A stretch of 64,000 bases of DNA from Bacillus sp. EB106-08-02-XG196 (GCF_013396335.1 NZ_JABWSY010000008.1:219773-283772), one strand, 5' to 3'; positions 36,050 to 45,958 are shown, counted from the first letter of the stretch. Notes: generated by a model not told the origin, from the sequence alone. A program made the numbers and translations.

Positions 36050-37408
36050 CTACTTTTCCATAACTTCTTCCATCTTTTTAGCTGCCTCATTCATTGTACT
36101 CTTAGCATCTTTCTTTCCAACAAACATATCCTGAGCAGCATTTAGCATAATTTGTGATAATTCCCCTTGCTGCGGGATTGGAGGATCCATGACAGCTTTC
36201 GCATAGTTGTTTTCTAAGAACTCCGCAAATTTCACAGCTACCTGATTTTCGGATTTGTATTTATCAGTCGCCACAAACTCTTTATTGCTTGGTATCATTC
36301 CAGAAGAAACAATAAGTTCTTGTGCTTCTGGACTGGCCATCCATTCAAGGAAATCCCATGCTTCTTCCACATGTTTACTTTTCTTTGAAATCATCGCAAC
36401 CAATGGATACATGGTTGGATTTGGCTTATATTCCTGACCTTCGTATTCAACAACCGGCTGAGGAATAATTCCTAAATCATCCATTAAAGAAGGATCTCTT
36501 TCTTGTGTCATTCCAATAAACCAAGGACCATCCATGTTCATAGCAGCTTGTTTGTTCCAGAACATTTCTCTTCCTACCTTTTTATCTCTCGTTCCTGGAG
36601 CGGTAATTTTGGAATCAGCTAAGAAATCTTGCCACCATTCCGCTGCCCAAATATTTTCCTTCGAGTTGACATTGATTTTTCCAGCCTCATAAGGACCAGT
36701 CTCACCATTCGGGAAGTATATTCCATTTGAAACCGGTCTTGCGACTAATCTATACCATTCAGATGAAACGAACGGATGCGAACCTACTACACTAGCAAAG
36801 CCATACTGGTCCTTCCCGCCTAATTTGGCAGCAGCCTCTTTTAAATCATCGATTGTCTTGATATCGTCCGGATTAATTCCAGCTTTTTCAAACATCGATT
36901 TCCAATAGAAAATACCAGTCGTTCCCCAAGCGTAGCTTGAAACCGCATAGTAAGAACCATCTACTTTACTTAATTCTTGTCCAACCAACTTATCCTCAAG
37001 CTCTGACTCTTTAATATAATCGTCTAAATTAACAAACGCTCCTCCGTCAGCTAAAGAGTTATAGGTTGAAATGTTTTCTGGGTACACCTGAACAATATCC
37101 CCTTGTGTTCCTGAAACGACCTCTGTCGTGAGTTTGTTCCAGAAGTTTTCATAGTCAGCACCATGGATTTTAATTTCAATATTCGGATTTTTTTCCGTAT
37201 ACTTTTGAATTAGGGCATCCAAAGCCTTTTTATGTGGTGCTTCAGGGTATACAGACGTTTCAAAGGTAAGCGTGACCTTATCCCCATCCTTTCCTCCACT
37301 TTCCTTACTAGAGGTTTGATTCGAACTTGCACAACCAGCTATAACCATACTGGCACTCAATAATAATCCCATCAAACCCGCACTACGTTTTTTCCATTGA
37401 CTTTTCAT
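36050..37408 (-). CDS. Extracellular sugar-binding lipoprotein (system 2)
   Basis: A family 1 solute-binding protein of 452 residues. Signal sequence with lipobox VIAGCASS; mature domain typical of oligosaccharide receptors (VTLTFETSVYPEAPHKKALDALI, GDIVQVYPENISTYN, KQAAMNMDGPWFIGM, EEAWDFLEWMASPEAQ). It delivers ligand to the two permeases that follow. GGGGGTTAACGA precedes the ATG. The ligand is unknown. Confidence 0.92.
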   Translation of the reverse strand: MKSQWKKRSAGLMGLLLSASMVIAGCASSNQTSSKESGGKDGDKVTLTFETSVYPEAPHKKALDALIQKYTEKNPNIEIKIHGADYENFWNKLTTEVVSGTQGDIVQVYPENISTYNSLADGGAFVNLDDYIKESELEDKLVGQELSKVDGSYYAVSSYAWGTTGIFYWKSMFEKAGINPDDIKTIDDLKEAAAKLGGKDQYGFASVVGSHPFVSSEWYRLVARPVSNGIYFPNGETGPYEAGKINVNSKENIWAAEWWQDFLADSKITAPGTRDKKVGREMFWNKQAAMNMDGPWFIGMTQERDPSLMDDLGIIPQPVVEYEGQEYKPNPTMYPLVAMISKKSKHVEEAWDFLEWMASPEAQELIVSSGMIPSNKEFVATDKYKSENQVAVKFAEFLENNYAKAVMDPPIPQQGELSQIMLNAAQDMFVGKKDAKSTMNEAAKKMEEVMEK

Positions 37409-37455
37409 TCGTTAACCCCCATTTTTAAAATAAAATTTTAATTAAAATCCATTCG

Positions 37456-38277
37456 TTATTTCACTCCGCCAAAGGTCAATCCGCGAATCATATACTTCTG
37501 AACAATCATGGCAAAGATAAGGACAGGCAATACGGTAACAACACCGATCGCAGACATCTCTCCCCAAACAACCCCGCTGACTGATAAAAATAACGTAACG
37601 GTGGTTGGAAGTGTACTTGCATTGGCACTGGTTAGAAATAACGCAAATACAAACTCATTCCAGGAGTTGATGATGCAGAAGATAGCCGTAGCAATGAGAC
37701 CAGGAATGGCTAATGGCAGAATAATCCTTGTAAATACTTGAAACCTTGAAGCGCCATCTACAAATGCTGCCTCTTCCAGAGCAACTGGTATCTCTTCAAA
37801 AAACCCGCGCATCATCCAAATGGTAAAAGGAATATTAAACAGCATATAAGAAATGATTAAAACTAAATGGGTATCAAGCATCCCAAGCAGACTTGCCATG
37901 ATGAAGAAAGGAATGACGGAAGCCATTGGGGGCAGCATCCTCATACTTAACACCCAAAAGGCCAAATTCTCCTTCTTTTTAAAATTAAATCTAGCAAAAC
38001 CATAAGCTGCTAAACTCCCAATAAAGATAGAGATAACAGTAGTAAAAATGATGATGATAAAACTATTTTTAAAATAATTGATAACATCCCGTTCCTGAAA
38101 AATGGCCTTGTAGTTTTCAAAGGTAGGGATAAAAAACCATGTACTTGGATCATAGGTCAAGGTTTTTGTTTTTACACTCAGAAGCAGCATCCATAGTAAA
38201 GGGAATACAGAAACCAAACAAATAATTGTGAGGAGGGCTGCTCTAGGAAAACCTAGTTTGGAATGGTTTGCATTCAT
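37456..38277 (-). CDS. Carbohydrate ABC transporter permease, MalG type (system 1)
   Basis: A 273-residue permease with six helices and the EAA loop ALEEAAFVDGASRFQVFTRIILPLAIPG. Its start overlaps the partner's stop (ATGA). It is similar in plan but not identical to the system 2 permease at 34089. Confidence 0.92.
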   Translation of the reverse strand: MNANHSKLGFPRAALLTIICLVSVFPLLWMLLLSVKTKTLTYDPSTWFFIPTFENYKAIFQERDVINYFKNSFIIIIFTTVISIFIGSLAAYGFARFNFKKKENLAFWVLSMRMLPPMASVIPFFIMASLLGMLDTHLVLIISYMLFNIPFTIWMMRGFFEEIPVALEEAAFVDGASRFQVFTRIILPLAIPGLIATAIFCIINSWNEFVFALFLTSANASTLPTTVTLFLSVSGVVWGEMSAIGVVTVLPVLIFAMIVQKYMIRGLTFGGVK

Positions 38278-39158
38278 TCTTTATTTTCCACTCCCTTTCT
38301 ATACACCTTAATGAGCAGCATACTAATGACAGTCGTCAACATTAATAAGATAATCGCTACGGCTGCTGATCTTCCTACCCACCCTGTTTGGGCGAAACCT
38401 AATCGAAAAACATGAAGGCTAAGAAATTCCGTTGCGTTTCCTGGCCCGCCTTGCGTAAGGGAAAACGGTATATCAAATGTTTTTAAGGCATCAATCGCAC
38501 GGAATATCACTGCTAAAATGATGACAGGCCATAATAATGGTAACGAAATATGATAAAAGGCTTGTATCTTACTCGCTCCATCGATCGCGGCTGCCTCAAA
38601 TGGGTCGGTAGGAAGGGAACGGATTCCTGCATAAATAATTAATGCCATAAAGGGTGTATTCTGCCAGATATCAACAAGTATCGTTGATAGAAAGGCATTC
38701 TCGGTTGAAAGCCAGATTACTTTTCCGCCAAAGAATTGAAGGAAATAGTTAATGACTCCATATTCCGCATTCAGCATTAGTTTCCAAATTTGTCCGGTGA
38801 TGCTTGGCGTCATGGCAATGGGAACAATCAGACAAGAGAAGACTAAAAACTTCAACTTGAAATCCCTGTCGAGTAACGTGGCAATCCAAAATCCAAGAAG
38901 CAGTTCAATGAGCGTTACAATCACCATAAAAAACAAGCTTATCCACAAAGAAAACCAAAATTCATTATCGCCGCCAGTAAAGAGACGGGTAAAGTTTTCT
39001 ACCCCAACAAAGTTAAAATCGGTATATCCCAATTCATAATCTGTCAGACTTAAAATCCATAAGAACAGGGATGGAACAATTGATAGACCTCCCAAGATAA
39101 TGATTGCCGGCCATATATAAACGGTATGTGGATTTTTCTTGAAATAAGTGCGGATCAA
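38274..39158 (-). CDS. Carbohydrate ABC transporter permease, MalF type (system 1)
   Basis: A 294-residue permease with six helices; EAA loop PFEAAAIDGASKIQAFYHISLPLLWPV. The start is TTG with GGAGGTGG 6 nt upstream. It lies 58 bp after the first binding-protein gene; that gap contains the palindrome CAAGCGCTTG. Confidence 0.92.
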   Translation of the reverse strand: MIRTYFKKNPHTVYIWPAIIILGGLSIVPSLFLWILSLTDYELGYTDFNFVGVENFTRLFTGGDNEFWFSLWISLFFMVIVTLIELLLGFWIATLLDRDFKLKFLVFSCLIVPIAMTPSITGQIWKLMLNAEYGVINYFLQFFGGKVIWLSTENAFLSTILVDIWQNTPFMALIIYAGIRSLPTDPFEAAAIDGASKIQAFYHISLPLLWPVIILAVIFRAIDALKTFDIPFSLTQGGPGNATEFLSLHVFRLGFAQTGWVGRSAAVAIILLMLTTVISMLLIKVYRKGVENKE

Positions 39159-39216
39159 ATTTCCACCTCCTTCTGTAACGGAAAAGGATTACAAGCGCTT
39201 GACACCTTTTCGTCCT

Positions 39217-40605
39217 CTATTTCCCTACTATATCTTCCATTTCCTTTTGCGCTTGTTGTGCTGCTTCTTCTGCAGTCAATGAACCTTCTAAAGCAGCGCT
39301 AATAAAATACCCAATCCTATCCAGCGCCTGCCCTAATCTTTCATTTTGAGGTATCCATGAAATACCTTTTTCAACTAGAACATTGGCGTCCTCTAAGGCT
39401 TGAAGCTGAACTGGGAAAGAAGGATTTTCAGCTGCCAATTCTTCATCTTCATAAACAGATGTTCGAACAGGAATACCGCCATTGCTTACATATTCTTTTG
39501 CTTTTTCCTTGCTGTTCATATAGATAATAAAGGCCCAAGCGGCATCTTTATTTTTTGATAATGAAGATAGCGACATATTCCACCCCGCAAGTGCGCTCGC
39601 TCTTCCACCAGGTCCTTCAGGGGTTGGAGCAAATCCAACTTTGTCATAGACTTCAGAACTATTTGGATCTAAAATACGGTTCGCCAATGCAGTCGCATCC
39701 AGCCACATCGCGGCTCTGCCAGAAGTAAAGGTCGAGAGTGCTTCCTCATGTGTATAGGTTCCAACATCTTTCGGAGCATTCTTTAGGAGATCCACATAAA
39801 ACTCAATCGCTTCAACGGTCTTTGGATCATGAATGGTCACTTTTTCTGATTTAGGGTCAATGAAACCGCCTCCAAAATTGTACATGATGGTCATTAAGCC
39901 TGATGCGGCATGGATTCCACGTTGAGCACGCATTGAAACACCATATAAATCCTCTTCTTTTCCATTAAAGAATTGGGCTAATTCTAGAAACTCCTCCATT
40001 GTTTCTGGTGGCAGCTTATCATATTTCTCAAACAAGTCTTTTCTGTAAGCAATAAATCGGGTTTCACCAGCAGTCGGGATTCCATAGGTTTTTCCATCAA
40101 ATTGACTAATTCCATTTCGGTAGGCAGGAACAATATCTTCATAATCGAACCAATCCGGAGTAATAGCCTTATCCTGAATATACGGATCCAATGGCTCAAC
40201 AATTTTCTTTGCTCCATATTCGTTCATCCAGAAGCCATCTACCATCAGCACATCATATCTGCCACTTTTCCCCGTGTAATCAAGCAGTTGTTTATTCTTT
40301 AAATAGGTCTCCTCCATCACTTCCCATTTCACTTTGATACCCGTTAGCTCCTCAAAATCCTTCGTCATTTTTTCAAATGAATCAGTTGAAGGGTGACTTG
40401 CAAAAGCTAAGTTAATCTCTGTACCGCCATATTTTTCTTTAATGGTTTTGCCCCAAGTCTGCAAGGTTTTGGTTTCCCCTTCTGATATACCTGAATCCTT
40501 TTTTTCAGAAGAAGAATTCTCCGTATTTCCAGCACATGCTGCTAATAGAAAAACCATCCAAAAAGCAAATACAATAAACGAGTACTTTCTTACCATTCGG
40601 CTCAT
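39217..40605 (-). CDS. Extracellular sugar-binding lipoprotein (system 1)
   Basis: A 462-residue family 1 solute-binding lipoprotein with lipobox LLAACAG. Mature features: GGTEINLAFASHPSTDSFEKM, YDVLMVDGFWMNEYGAKK, FDGKTYGIPTAGETRFIAYRKDLF, FTSGRAAMWLDATALA. The start at 40605 is favoured by AAAAGG six bases upstream; an in-frame ATG at 40620 lacks a site and another at 40596 is also possible. It is first of the transport genes, after the regulator pair. Confidence 0.9.
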   Translation of the reverse strand: MSRMVRKYSFIVFAFWMVFLLAACAGNTENSSSEKKDSGISEGETKTLQTWGKTIKEKYGGTEINLAFASHPSTDSFEKMTKDFEELTGIKVKWEVMEETYLKNKQLLDYTGKSGRYDVLMVDGFWMNEYGAKKIVEPLDPYIQDKAITPDWFDYEDIVPAYRNGISQFDGKTYGIPTAGETRFIAYRKDLFEKYDKLPPETMEEFLELAQFFNGKEEDLYGVSMRAQRGIHAASGLMTIMYNFGGGFIDPKSEKVTIHDPKTVEAIEFYVDLLKNAPKDVGTYTHEEALSTFTSGRAAMWLDATALANRILDPNSSEVYDKVGFAPTPEGPGGRASALAGWNMSLSSLSKNKDAAWAFIIYMNSKEKAKEYVSNGGIPVRTSVYEDEELAAENPSFPVQLQALEDANVLVEKGISWIPQNERLGQALDRIGYFISAALEGSLTAEEAAQQAQKEMEDIVGK

Positions 40606-40766
40606 TCCTTTCCTTTTCATATAGATGATTTACAACTTCTCACAAATCTATTACCTCGTAGCTCTATAGTAATAAATGAAACCGCTTTAGAAAATGTACT
40701 AAAACGCTTTTACTTGTCTATAAAAAAATGAAATAAAAAAAACCTTCAAAAGAAGGTATAGTAAAA

Positions 40767-41813
40767 TCACGTCACTTTTTCTCTGTATTCTAATGGAGAA
40801 ATCCCAATATTCTTCTTGAAAATTTTTGAAAAGTAAGGATAGTCACCGAACCCACACTCTTCCGCAATCAAGTTAATCTTCGTTTTATAATCTTCCTTTA
40901 ATCTTTCCTTTGCCTGTTCTAATCGATATTCAATAATGTACTGTGTAAGAGGTTTTTTCATCACTTTCCTATAAATGGTGCTTAGATAGGCTGTAGTAAC
41001 ACCACAATGGTCTGCGATTTTTTTAATCGAAAGATTCGGATCTTGAAAGTTTTCACTGATATAGTGGAGAACCTCTTCTACAATTCTCTTATTCTTAGGA
41101 GACTTTTGCTCTGATATAAACTCCATGTGCTCAAGTAAGCTTTTAAACCATAGATCAAATAATTGAGTAATCGTTGTTGCCTTCTGGTTGATAGATGATA
41201 AGAAGCTGGAAGGATAGTAATTTAAGGTTTGATAAAATTCAGATTGGTAGAACAGCTGCACTTGTCCCATCAGACGTTTAATTTCATGTAAAGAAAATCC
41301 ACATTTCTCGCAATACTCCTGCCATTTTTTAAACGTATGTTCCAATTCCATTTTGTTTTCGGCAATGGCACTTTTGGCTAAATTTTGAGCTGTTTCCTTT
41401 ATTTTTCTAACGTCATTCATACCAATTTTACTTATCCACCTAGCAGGGTCTTTCAAAAGAATTCTTGAAATAACCTCTTCTAATTTTTGCTGAGAAATGG
41501 GTTTTAATAAATAGTCTGTTACAGAATTCCGCAATGCCCTTTGTACATATTCAAACTCTGCAAAACCGGTCAAAATAACAATTTCAATATCAGAATAGGT
41601 TTCTCTCACACGATCAATAAAATCCAACCCATTTAAAACAGGCATATTAATATCCGTTACCAATAAGTCTGGTTTATTCATCTTCATTTTTTGAAGGGCT
41701 TCTTCCCCATTTTTTGCTTCCTCAATGATAAGATCATTGAACGCGATCATCCCCAATAGTTTTATAAGTCCTTTCCGAATGACCACTTCGTCATCAATAA
41801 CTAGTATTCTCAC
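40767..41813 (-). CDS. YesN-type response regulator
   Basis: A 348-residue regulator: receiver (1-120; Asp in DLLVTDINMPVLNG, YLLKPIS) and a C-terminal AraC domain (LSIKKIADHCGVTTAYLSTIYRK, INLIAEECGFGDYPYFSKIFKK). The middle is much shorter than in the xylose regulator. It overlaps the kinase gene by 4 nt. It probably activates the two ABC systems downstream in response to extracellular sugar. Confidence 0.9.
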   Translation of the reverse strand: MRILVIDDEVVIRKGLIKLLGMIAFNDLIIEEAKNGEEALQKMKMNKPDLLVTDINMPVLNGLDFIDRVRETYSDIEIVILTGFAEFEYVQRALRNSVTDYLLKPISQQKLEEVISRILLKDPARWISKIGMNDVRKIKETAQNLAKSAIAENKMELEHTFKKWQEYCEKCGFSLHEIKRLMGQVQLFYQSEFYQTLNYYPSSFLSSINQKATTITQLFDLWFKSLLEHMEFISEQKSPKNKRIVEEVLHYISENFQDPNLSIKKIADHCGVTTAYLSTIYRKVMKKPLTQYIIEYRLEQAKERLKEDYKTKINLIAEECGFGDYPYFSKIFKKNIGISPLEYREKVT

Positions 41814-43525
41814 AATTTTTCCCCCTCCAATGGTAATCGCACAGAAACTAGCACTCCTCCGTACATGGACTCACAAATGCTTAAACCAAAAGGAACACCG
41901 TATCGTAACCGGATCCGTTGATGGACATTAAGTAAACCTAAGCCACTTTTCCCGCCACGATCATTTTGTGAAAACGATTGAACATCCGTATCAAAGAGCT
42001 GATTAATTTGCTGGATCTTTTCCTCATCTAAACCGACTCCGTTATCCTCAATGTTGATGATATAATGGTCACTAAACACCTCGCCAGATATTTGAAGGAA
42101 GAAATCACGTTCCTCGGAAAAGGCGTGCTTGTAGGCGTTTTCAACAATCGGCTGCAGAGTTAGTTTTACGATAGGCAGATCAAGAAAAGACTCCAAGTTA
42201 TCCATAATGATTTCAATATCCGGGTAACGTTCATGTTGAATTTCCAAGTAAGTCTTGACATATTCAAGCTCCATTTGTACCTTTACTTCAATCATATGAT
42301 TTTCAACTGGGTAGCGAAAAAAGTCCGCTAATGCACTGGTCATCCGACTTATGCCTGGTACTTCATTGATAATCGCCTGGCAATTAATGACCTCAAGCGT
42401 ATTATAGAGAAAATGTGGATTAATCTGATTCTGTAACGCAAGAATCTTCGCTTCCTTTTGCTTGACTTCCATTTGGACCTTTTCCATTTTGGCCACATAG
42501 ACTTTGTCGATTAAAGCGGATAGGTTGGCAATCATTTTATTGAAGTTCCTCCCTAGCGCCCCTATTTCATCCTTATATTTACCATCAAAACGGACATCCA
42601 TGTCTCCTGTCTCTACCTTCTCCATCAATAAAACTAATTTTTTTATCGGAAGAACGAGAGTCATAGAAAGCAAGAAGGAAATTCCAAGCGTAATCAGGAT
42701 CAGCAAAACAAGAAAGTTTCGATCAAAGAGCAGATTTTTGGATACCTGTGCTTCAATCGATTGTTCATCGATAAAGGTCTTCACTTGAAAATGGCTATAA
42801 CCCAAGATAAAGTCCATTTTTATCGCTCTTTCTTCATCCGCCTCAGTGGTCGAAGCGATAGATGTATAAATCACATTTCCATCATCGTCATTGAGTTCAA
42901 TTGAAACATCCGAAGAAGCTAGCAGCCGATAATAGTCACTAAACAACTTTCCATTTAATCGAACAACAAAAAGAACATCATGGCCTTGTAAGTCGAACTG
43001 TGTAAGTGTTAGATAAATAGTGTTTAATGAACGATCCTGATAGAAAAGGTGATCAGTTGAAGGATTTAACCATAATGACGATTTTTTTTGGACAAAGTTT
43101 TTATACCAAGTTTGTGTTTGATAGTCGATTCCGTTAACTAGATCTAAATTTTGATCATAGATTAATGCCTCCTTGCCATTGGCGTTGTGGTCTTTAACCA
43201 AAATGAAGGCAGATTCTACCTGATCGGAATATTGTAAACGAAAAGACTCTAATGTGCTTTGTACTTCTGAACGTTTTTGGCTATCAAAATAATCAGCTCC
43301 ATTATGGGAGTAATAAAAGAAATAATTAAGATCATTTACAATCCTTTTAATTTGATTATCGAGATTCAAATTTGCTTGATTAATCGATCGTTTCACACTA
43401 TCCATTTCATTGTTAATCAATACCGTTCGATAATACTCCTGATAATAATAGGCAAGTCCAAAAATACCTGTAAAAGAAACAAGACAAATGGATAAAAAGA
43501 TTTTCGTAAAAAACGTCCGATTCAT
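41810..43525 (-). CDS. YesM-type sensor histidine kinase
   Basis: A 571-residue kinase: transmembrane helix at 10-28, a large extracytoplasmic sensor (about 30-280), a second helix (about 285-305), HAMP, a phospho-His in NPHFLYNTLEVI, and an ATPase domain (LQPIVENAYKHAF, IEDNGVGLD, GGKSGLGLLNV). The ATG at 43525 starts the membrane helix neatly; the open frame extends 32 codons upstream without an ordinary start. A tiny leader frame lies just before it. It forms a coupled pair with the YesN gene. Confidence 0.88.
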   Translation of the reverse strand: MNRTFFTKIFLSICLVSFTGIFGLAYYYQEYYRTVLINNEMDSVKRSINQANLNLDNQIKRIVNDLNYFFYYSHNGADYFDSQKRSEVQSTLESFRLQYSDQVESAFILVKDHNANGKEALIYDQNLDLVNGIDYQTQTWYKNFVQKKSSLWLNPSTDHLFYQDRSLNTIYLTLTQFDLQGHDVLFVVRLNGKLFSDYYRLLASSDVSIELNDDDGNVIYTSIASTTEADEERAIKMDFILGYSHFQVKTFIDEQSIEAQVSKNLLFDRNFLVLLILITLGISFLLSMTLVLPIKKLVLLMEKVETGDMDVRFDGKYKDEIGALGRNFNKMIANLSALIDKVYVAKMEKVQMEVKQKEAKILALQNQINPHFLYNTLEVINCQAIINEVPGISRMTSALADFFRYPVENHMIEVKVQMELEYVKTYLEIQHERYPDIEIIMDNLESFLDLPIVKLTLQPIVENAYKHAFSEERDFFLQISGEVFSDHYIINIEDNGVGLDEEKIQQINQLFDTDVQSFSQNDRGGKSGLGLLNVHQRIRLRYGVPFGLSICESMYGGVLVSVRLPLEGEKL

Positions 43526-43548
43526 AAATAAATTGATAATTTTCCTTG

Positions 43549-43581
43549 CTATGTGATAAATGAGATATCCCTCCTTACCAT
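43549..43581 (-). CDS. Possible 10-codon leader peptide before the YesM kinase
   Basis: ATG 43581 has AGAGGA at 7-nt spacing and encodes a 10-residue peptide (MVRRDISFIT) ending 23 nt before the kinase start. The sequence AAGGAGGG inside it would otherwise have no proper start codon to serve. Confidence 0.3.
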   Translation of the reverse strand: MVRRDISFIT

Positions 43582-43767
43582 GAAACATTCCTCTATTAGT
43601 ATAATAAATCAGATTATACACGATTTTATAAATATACTGAATATTAGAAACCTAAAAAATGCCATAGGACTTTTCGAGACCACTGAAAAGGTCACTTATT
43701 TTCATACGTTTTATTTGCCACTTAGTCAACTTTTCCAAAAAATTCTATTTTTTAACAATATGGTAAT

Positions 43768-44119
43768 TCGACGCTTTCCAACGCTTCTTAGAAGGTACAA
43801 AACCTGCATTGCCAACATATGCAGCAATTCTAATCAATCGATTAATTAATCACAATGCCACTAATCAAACGTTTGATTAGATAGTCACAGAGCCCCTTTG
43901 GTAAGAGAACTTTCTATTGTTTTCAACTGAATAATTTGACGAAGAAAAGTAGAGAGTATTTAGGACCTTCCTCAAAATAGACAATAGATACTAGTAACCG
44001 TCATAACCCGACACACATCTACTAGACGAAATGCCAATCAAACGTTTGATTAAAAGCGCTAGAAACCCTTATAAAAAACGAACCTGGGTAGTTTTCTAGT
44101 GAATTTTTTGTCGAGGATA
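43768..44119 (+). repeat. Dispersed palindrome element, copy 5
   Basis: Palindromes at 43862-43879 and 44036-44051 (centres 173 bp apart). The left hairpin is missing. The right end passes directly into REP R4. Confidence 0.88.
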
Positions 44120-44123
44120 TGTG

Positions 44124-44188
44124 TACACGGGGACGGCTCTCCTAGTCTTACATATTTTTCCATTACCACAAGAACCGTCCACACTGTC
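44124..44188. repeat. REP-like palindrome R4
   Basis: ACGGGGACGGCTCT / AGAACCGTCCACAC with the loop cctagtCTTACATATTTTTCC; slightly decayed. Confidence 0.72.
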
Positions 44189-44384
44189 TTTTTATCTCTT
44201 ATACTTTTTAACATACTAATCATATTTTGGGACTTGCAGTTCCAATTTGAATCAATTTTCACCCTGTAAATCTCATTTTCTCTATTAAATTCAATTTTCC
44301 ATGATTCGAAGTTTCTCAATGGATGGATTATGGTAAAGCTACCTAGGAATAGATCGGAAGCGCGCTGCCTGAAGGACTTTACCA

Positions 44385-44876
44385 GTGGAGAGCTTTGACG
44401 AATTAGTTGTACAGTATCAACCAATGATTCGTAAGATTATTAAATCCTTGCACATCTATAAAAATCAACATGAATTCTATCAGACGGGATTAATTGCACT
44501 TTGGGAGGCTGCACAATTCTTCGACGAACGAAAAGGCAGCTTTTCGAATTACGCATACACCTCTATTAAAGGAAAAATGTTATCTGAAATGACACAGAAC
44601 AACCACTACAAGGAGAAACATATTCTTCCACAGCAGGAGGAGTTTTGGGAAAGGATTGAAGGTCAGGATTCACCACTTTTTCTTGAGAAAGAAACCATCC
44701 AATCCTATTGCGAAGGCCTAACGAAAAAGGAAGCAGCATGGGTAATGAAATCATTTATCAATCAGCTATCCATTAAAGAAATAGCGGAAAGCGAAAAGGT
44801 AACCGTTTCTGCCGTTAAGCATTGGAAATTAGGGGCAATAAGAAAAATGAAGGAAAAGCTTGCAAATCTTCATTAA
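44385..44876 (+). CDS. Small sigma-70 family RNA polymerase sigma factor
   Basis: A 163-residue protein with sigma region 2 (about 5-70: FYQTGLIALWEAAQFFDERKG, FSNYAYTSIKGKMLSEM) and a region 4 helix-turn-helix (about 108-155: LSIKEIAESEKVTVSAVKHWK). It resembles the short sigma factors of the SigH/YvrI kind more than ECF factors. GTG start, with GAAGGA 8 nt upstream. It lies 420 bp upstream of a comK-like gene in the same direction, so a role in competence or an alternative stress programme is possible but unproven. Confidence 0.82.
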   Translation: MESFDELVVQYQPMIRKIIKSLHIYKNQHEFYQTGLIALWEAAQFFDERKGSFSNYAYTSIKGKMLSEMTQNNHYKEKHILPQQEEFWERIEGQDSPLFLEKETIQSYCEGLTKKEAAWVMKSFINQLSIKEIAESEKVTVSAVKHWKLGAIRKMKEKLANLH

Positions 44877-44894
44877 CAACAACATTCATTTCAA

Positions 44895-44930
44895 CCCGGG
44901 CAGTTTGTTTAGCAACTAAAACTGCCCGGG
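44895..44930. other. 12-bp hairpin after the sigma gene
   Basis: CCCGGGCAGTTT / AAACTGCCCGGG, perfect, 19 bp after the stop codon, but followed by ATTTAC rather than a T run. May be a rho-independent terminator of weak type or a 3' stabiliser. Confidence 0.5.
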
Positions 44931-45296
44931 ATTTACAAAAAGCGACAAAATTAGATATTATTCACAAATTATCCACCAATGGTACGCGTAGGCGGTACAA
45001 CTATAATTGTAATAAATGGTATTTTCTTATTAACGGTTAAATATGTCTCATCATTAGGAGAAGCACGACCATCACTTTTCAAATGCAATTCCCTTCATTG
45101 AATGAAATCACTACTCAAGCCTCATGGTTATGCAACTAGACCCATCCCAAATAAAGATTGTCATAACACCTCAACATGTATTCACATACATACAGTATCA
45201 GTCTTTACTTCAACTAGTAACTCCCAGTTTCATCATTTACTCTCTACCTACAATCAGCAACAAAAAATTCGATATCTAAAATTCAGGAGTGATCTA

Positions 45297-45839
45297 TTGA
45301 CTATTGAAAAGTACTACTTAATTAATCAGCATATGATGTACATGTTTGGGTTCCATGATCGAAATGGAAAAGCATGTACTCTAGTAAGACAGTTCGACTG
45401 TGTTTTCATCGTGGATCGATCACCTATGGAAGTACTAGACGATAGTATACGATGTATTGGCTTTAATTTAAAAGGAGCCATGGATACTTCTAAAATCATT
45501 ATAGGGAATAACATGATGTGCCCTGTCATGATCAACCATATACATAGCATTTGTGTCTTTCCCGATAAATCACATAAACACGAAGATACGATTTGGTTTA
45601 ATCCCAACCAAATCCTAAGAACACAAAGCCTTAAGCGAAAAACACATATCGAGTTTCGAAATGGTTTCATACTCATGAGCGATTCCAAGCTATTTTCATT
45701 TAATCACAAATGGAAATCAGCGGAGCAGCTAAGCAGAATTACCATTGAAAATGCAAAGAACCCGATATCTTTTATGATTGAACCGCCAAAGAAAGTCAGG
45801 AAAAGAAAAAGCAAAATTAAAAAGGAGGTTTCGAAATAA
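45297..45839 (+). CDS. comK: ComK family competence transcription factor
   Basis: A 180-residue ComK homologue (B. subtilis ComK is 192). Diagnostic stretches: YLINQHMMYMFG, DRSPMEVLDDSIRCIGFNL, GAMDTSKIIIGN, MCPVMINHIHSICVFP, HKHEDTIWFNPNQI and SKLFSFNHKW. ComK activates DNA-uptake genes by binding paired AT boxes. The TTG at 45297 was chosen because AGGAGTGAT sits 7 nt upstream; the longer open frame has no site. The upstream region has one TAAA-TGGTA-TTTT half box (45013-45025) and a GGTACGC-containing repeat (44981-44998) also found before the next gene. Confidence 0.88.
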   Translation: MTIEKYYLINQHMMYMFGFHDRNGKACTLVRQFDCVFIVDRSPMEVLDDSIRCIGFNLKGAMDTSKIIIGNNMMCPVMINHIHSICVFPDKSHKHEDTIWFNPNQILRTQSLKRKTHIEFRNGFILMSDSKLFSFNHKWKSAEQLSRITIENAKNPISFMIEPPKKVRKRKSKIKKEVSK

Positions 45840-45874
45840 AGAAGTTTAGGCTTTTCTTTTAATAAAACTCTAAC

Positions 45875-45892
45875 GGTACGCTTATGCGTACC
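45875..45892. promoter_or_regulatory. GGTACGC palindrome, candidate operator
   Basis: GGTACGC-TTAT-GCGTACC is a perfect palindrome 67 bp before the XRE gene. A related imperfect sequence, GGTACGCGTAGGCGGTAC, is at 44981-44998 upstream of comK. Confidence 0.45.
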
Positions 45893-45958
45893 ACATTCAA
45901 AAAATACCTATGTTAATTTCTCCTTATACCAATGGATGGATGGGGTGTACGGAGAACT

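Noticed and set aside
39160..39216. cre site at CAAGCGCTTG
   Set aside because: A short palindrome, but it departs from the cre consensus at three fixed positions and lies inside the operon.
44059..44424. 121-codon minus-strand frame opposite the sigma gene
   Set aside because: Covers REP R4 and the start of a clear sigma gene on the other strand; no family features.
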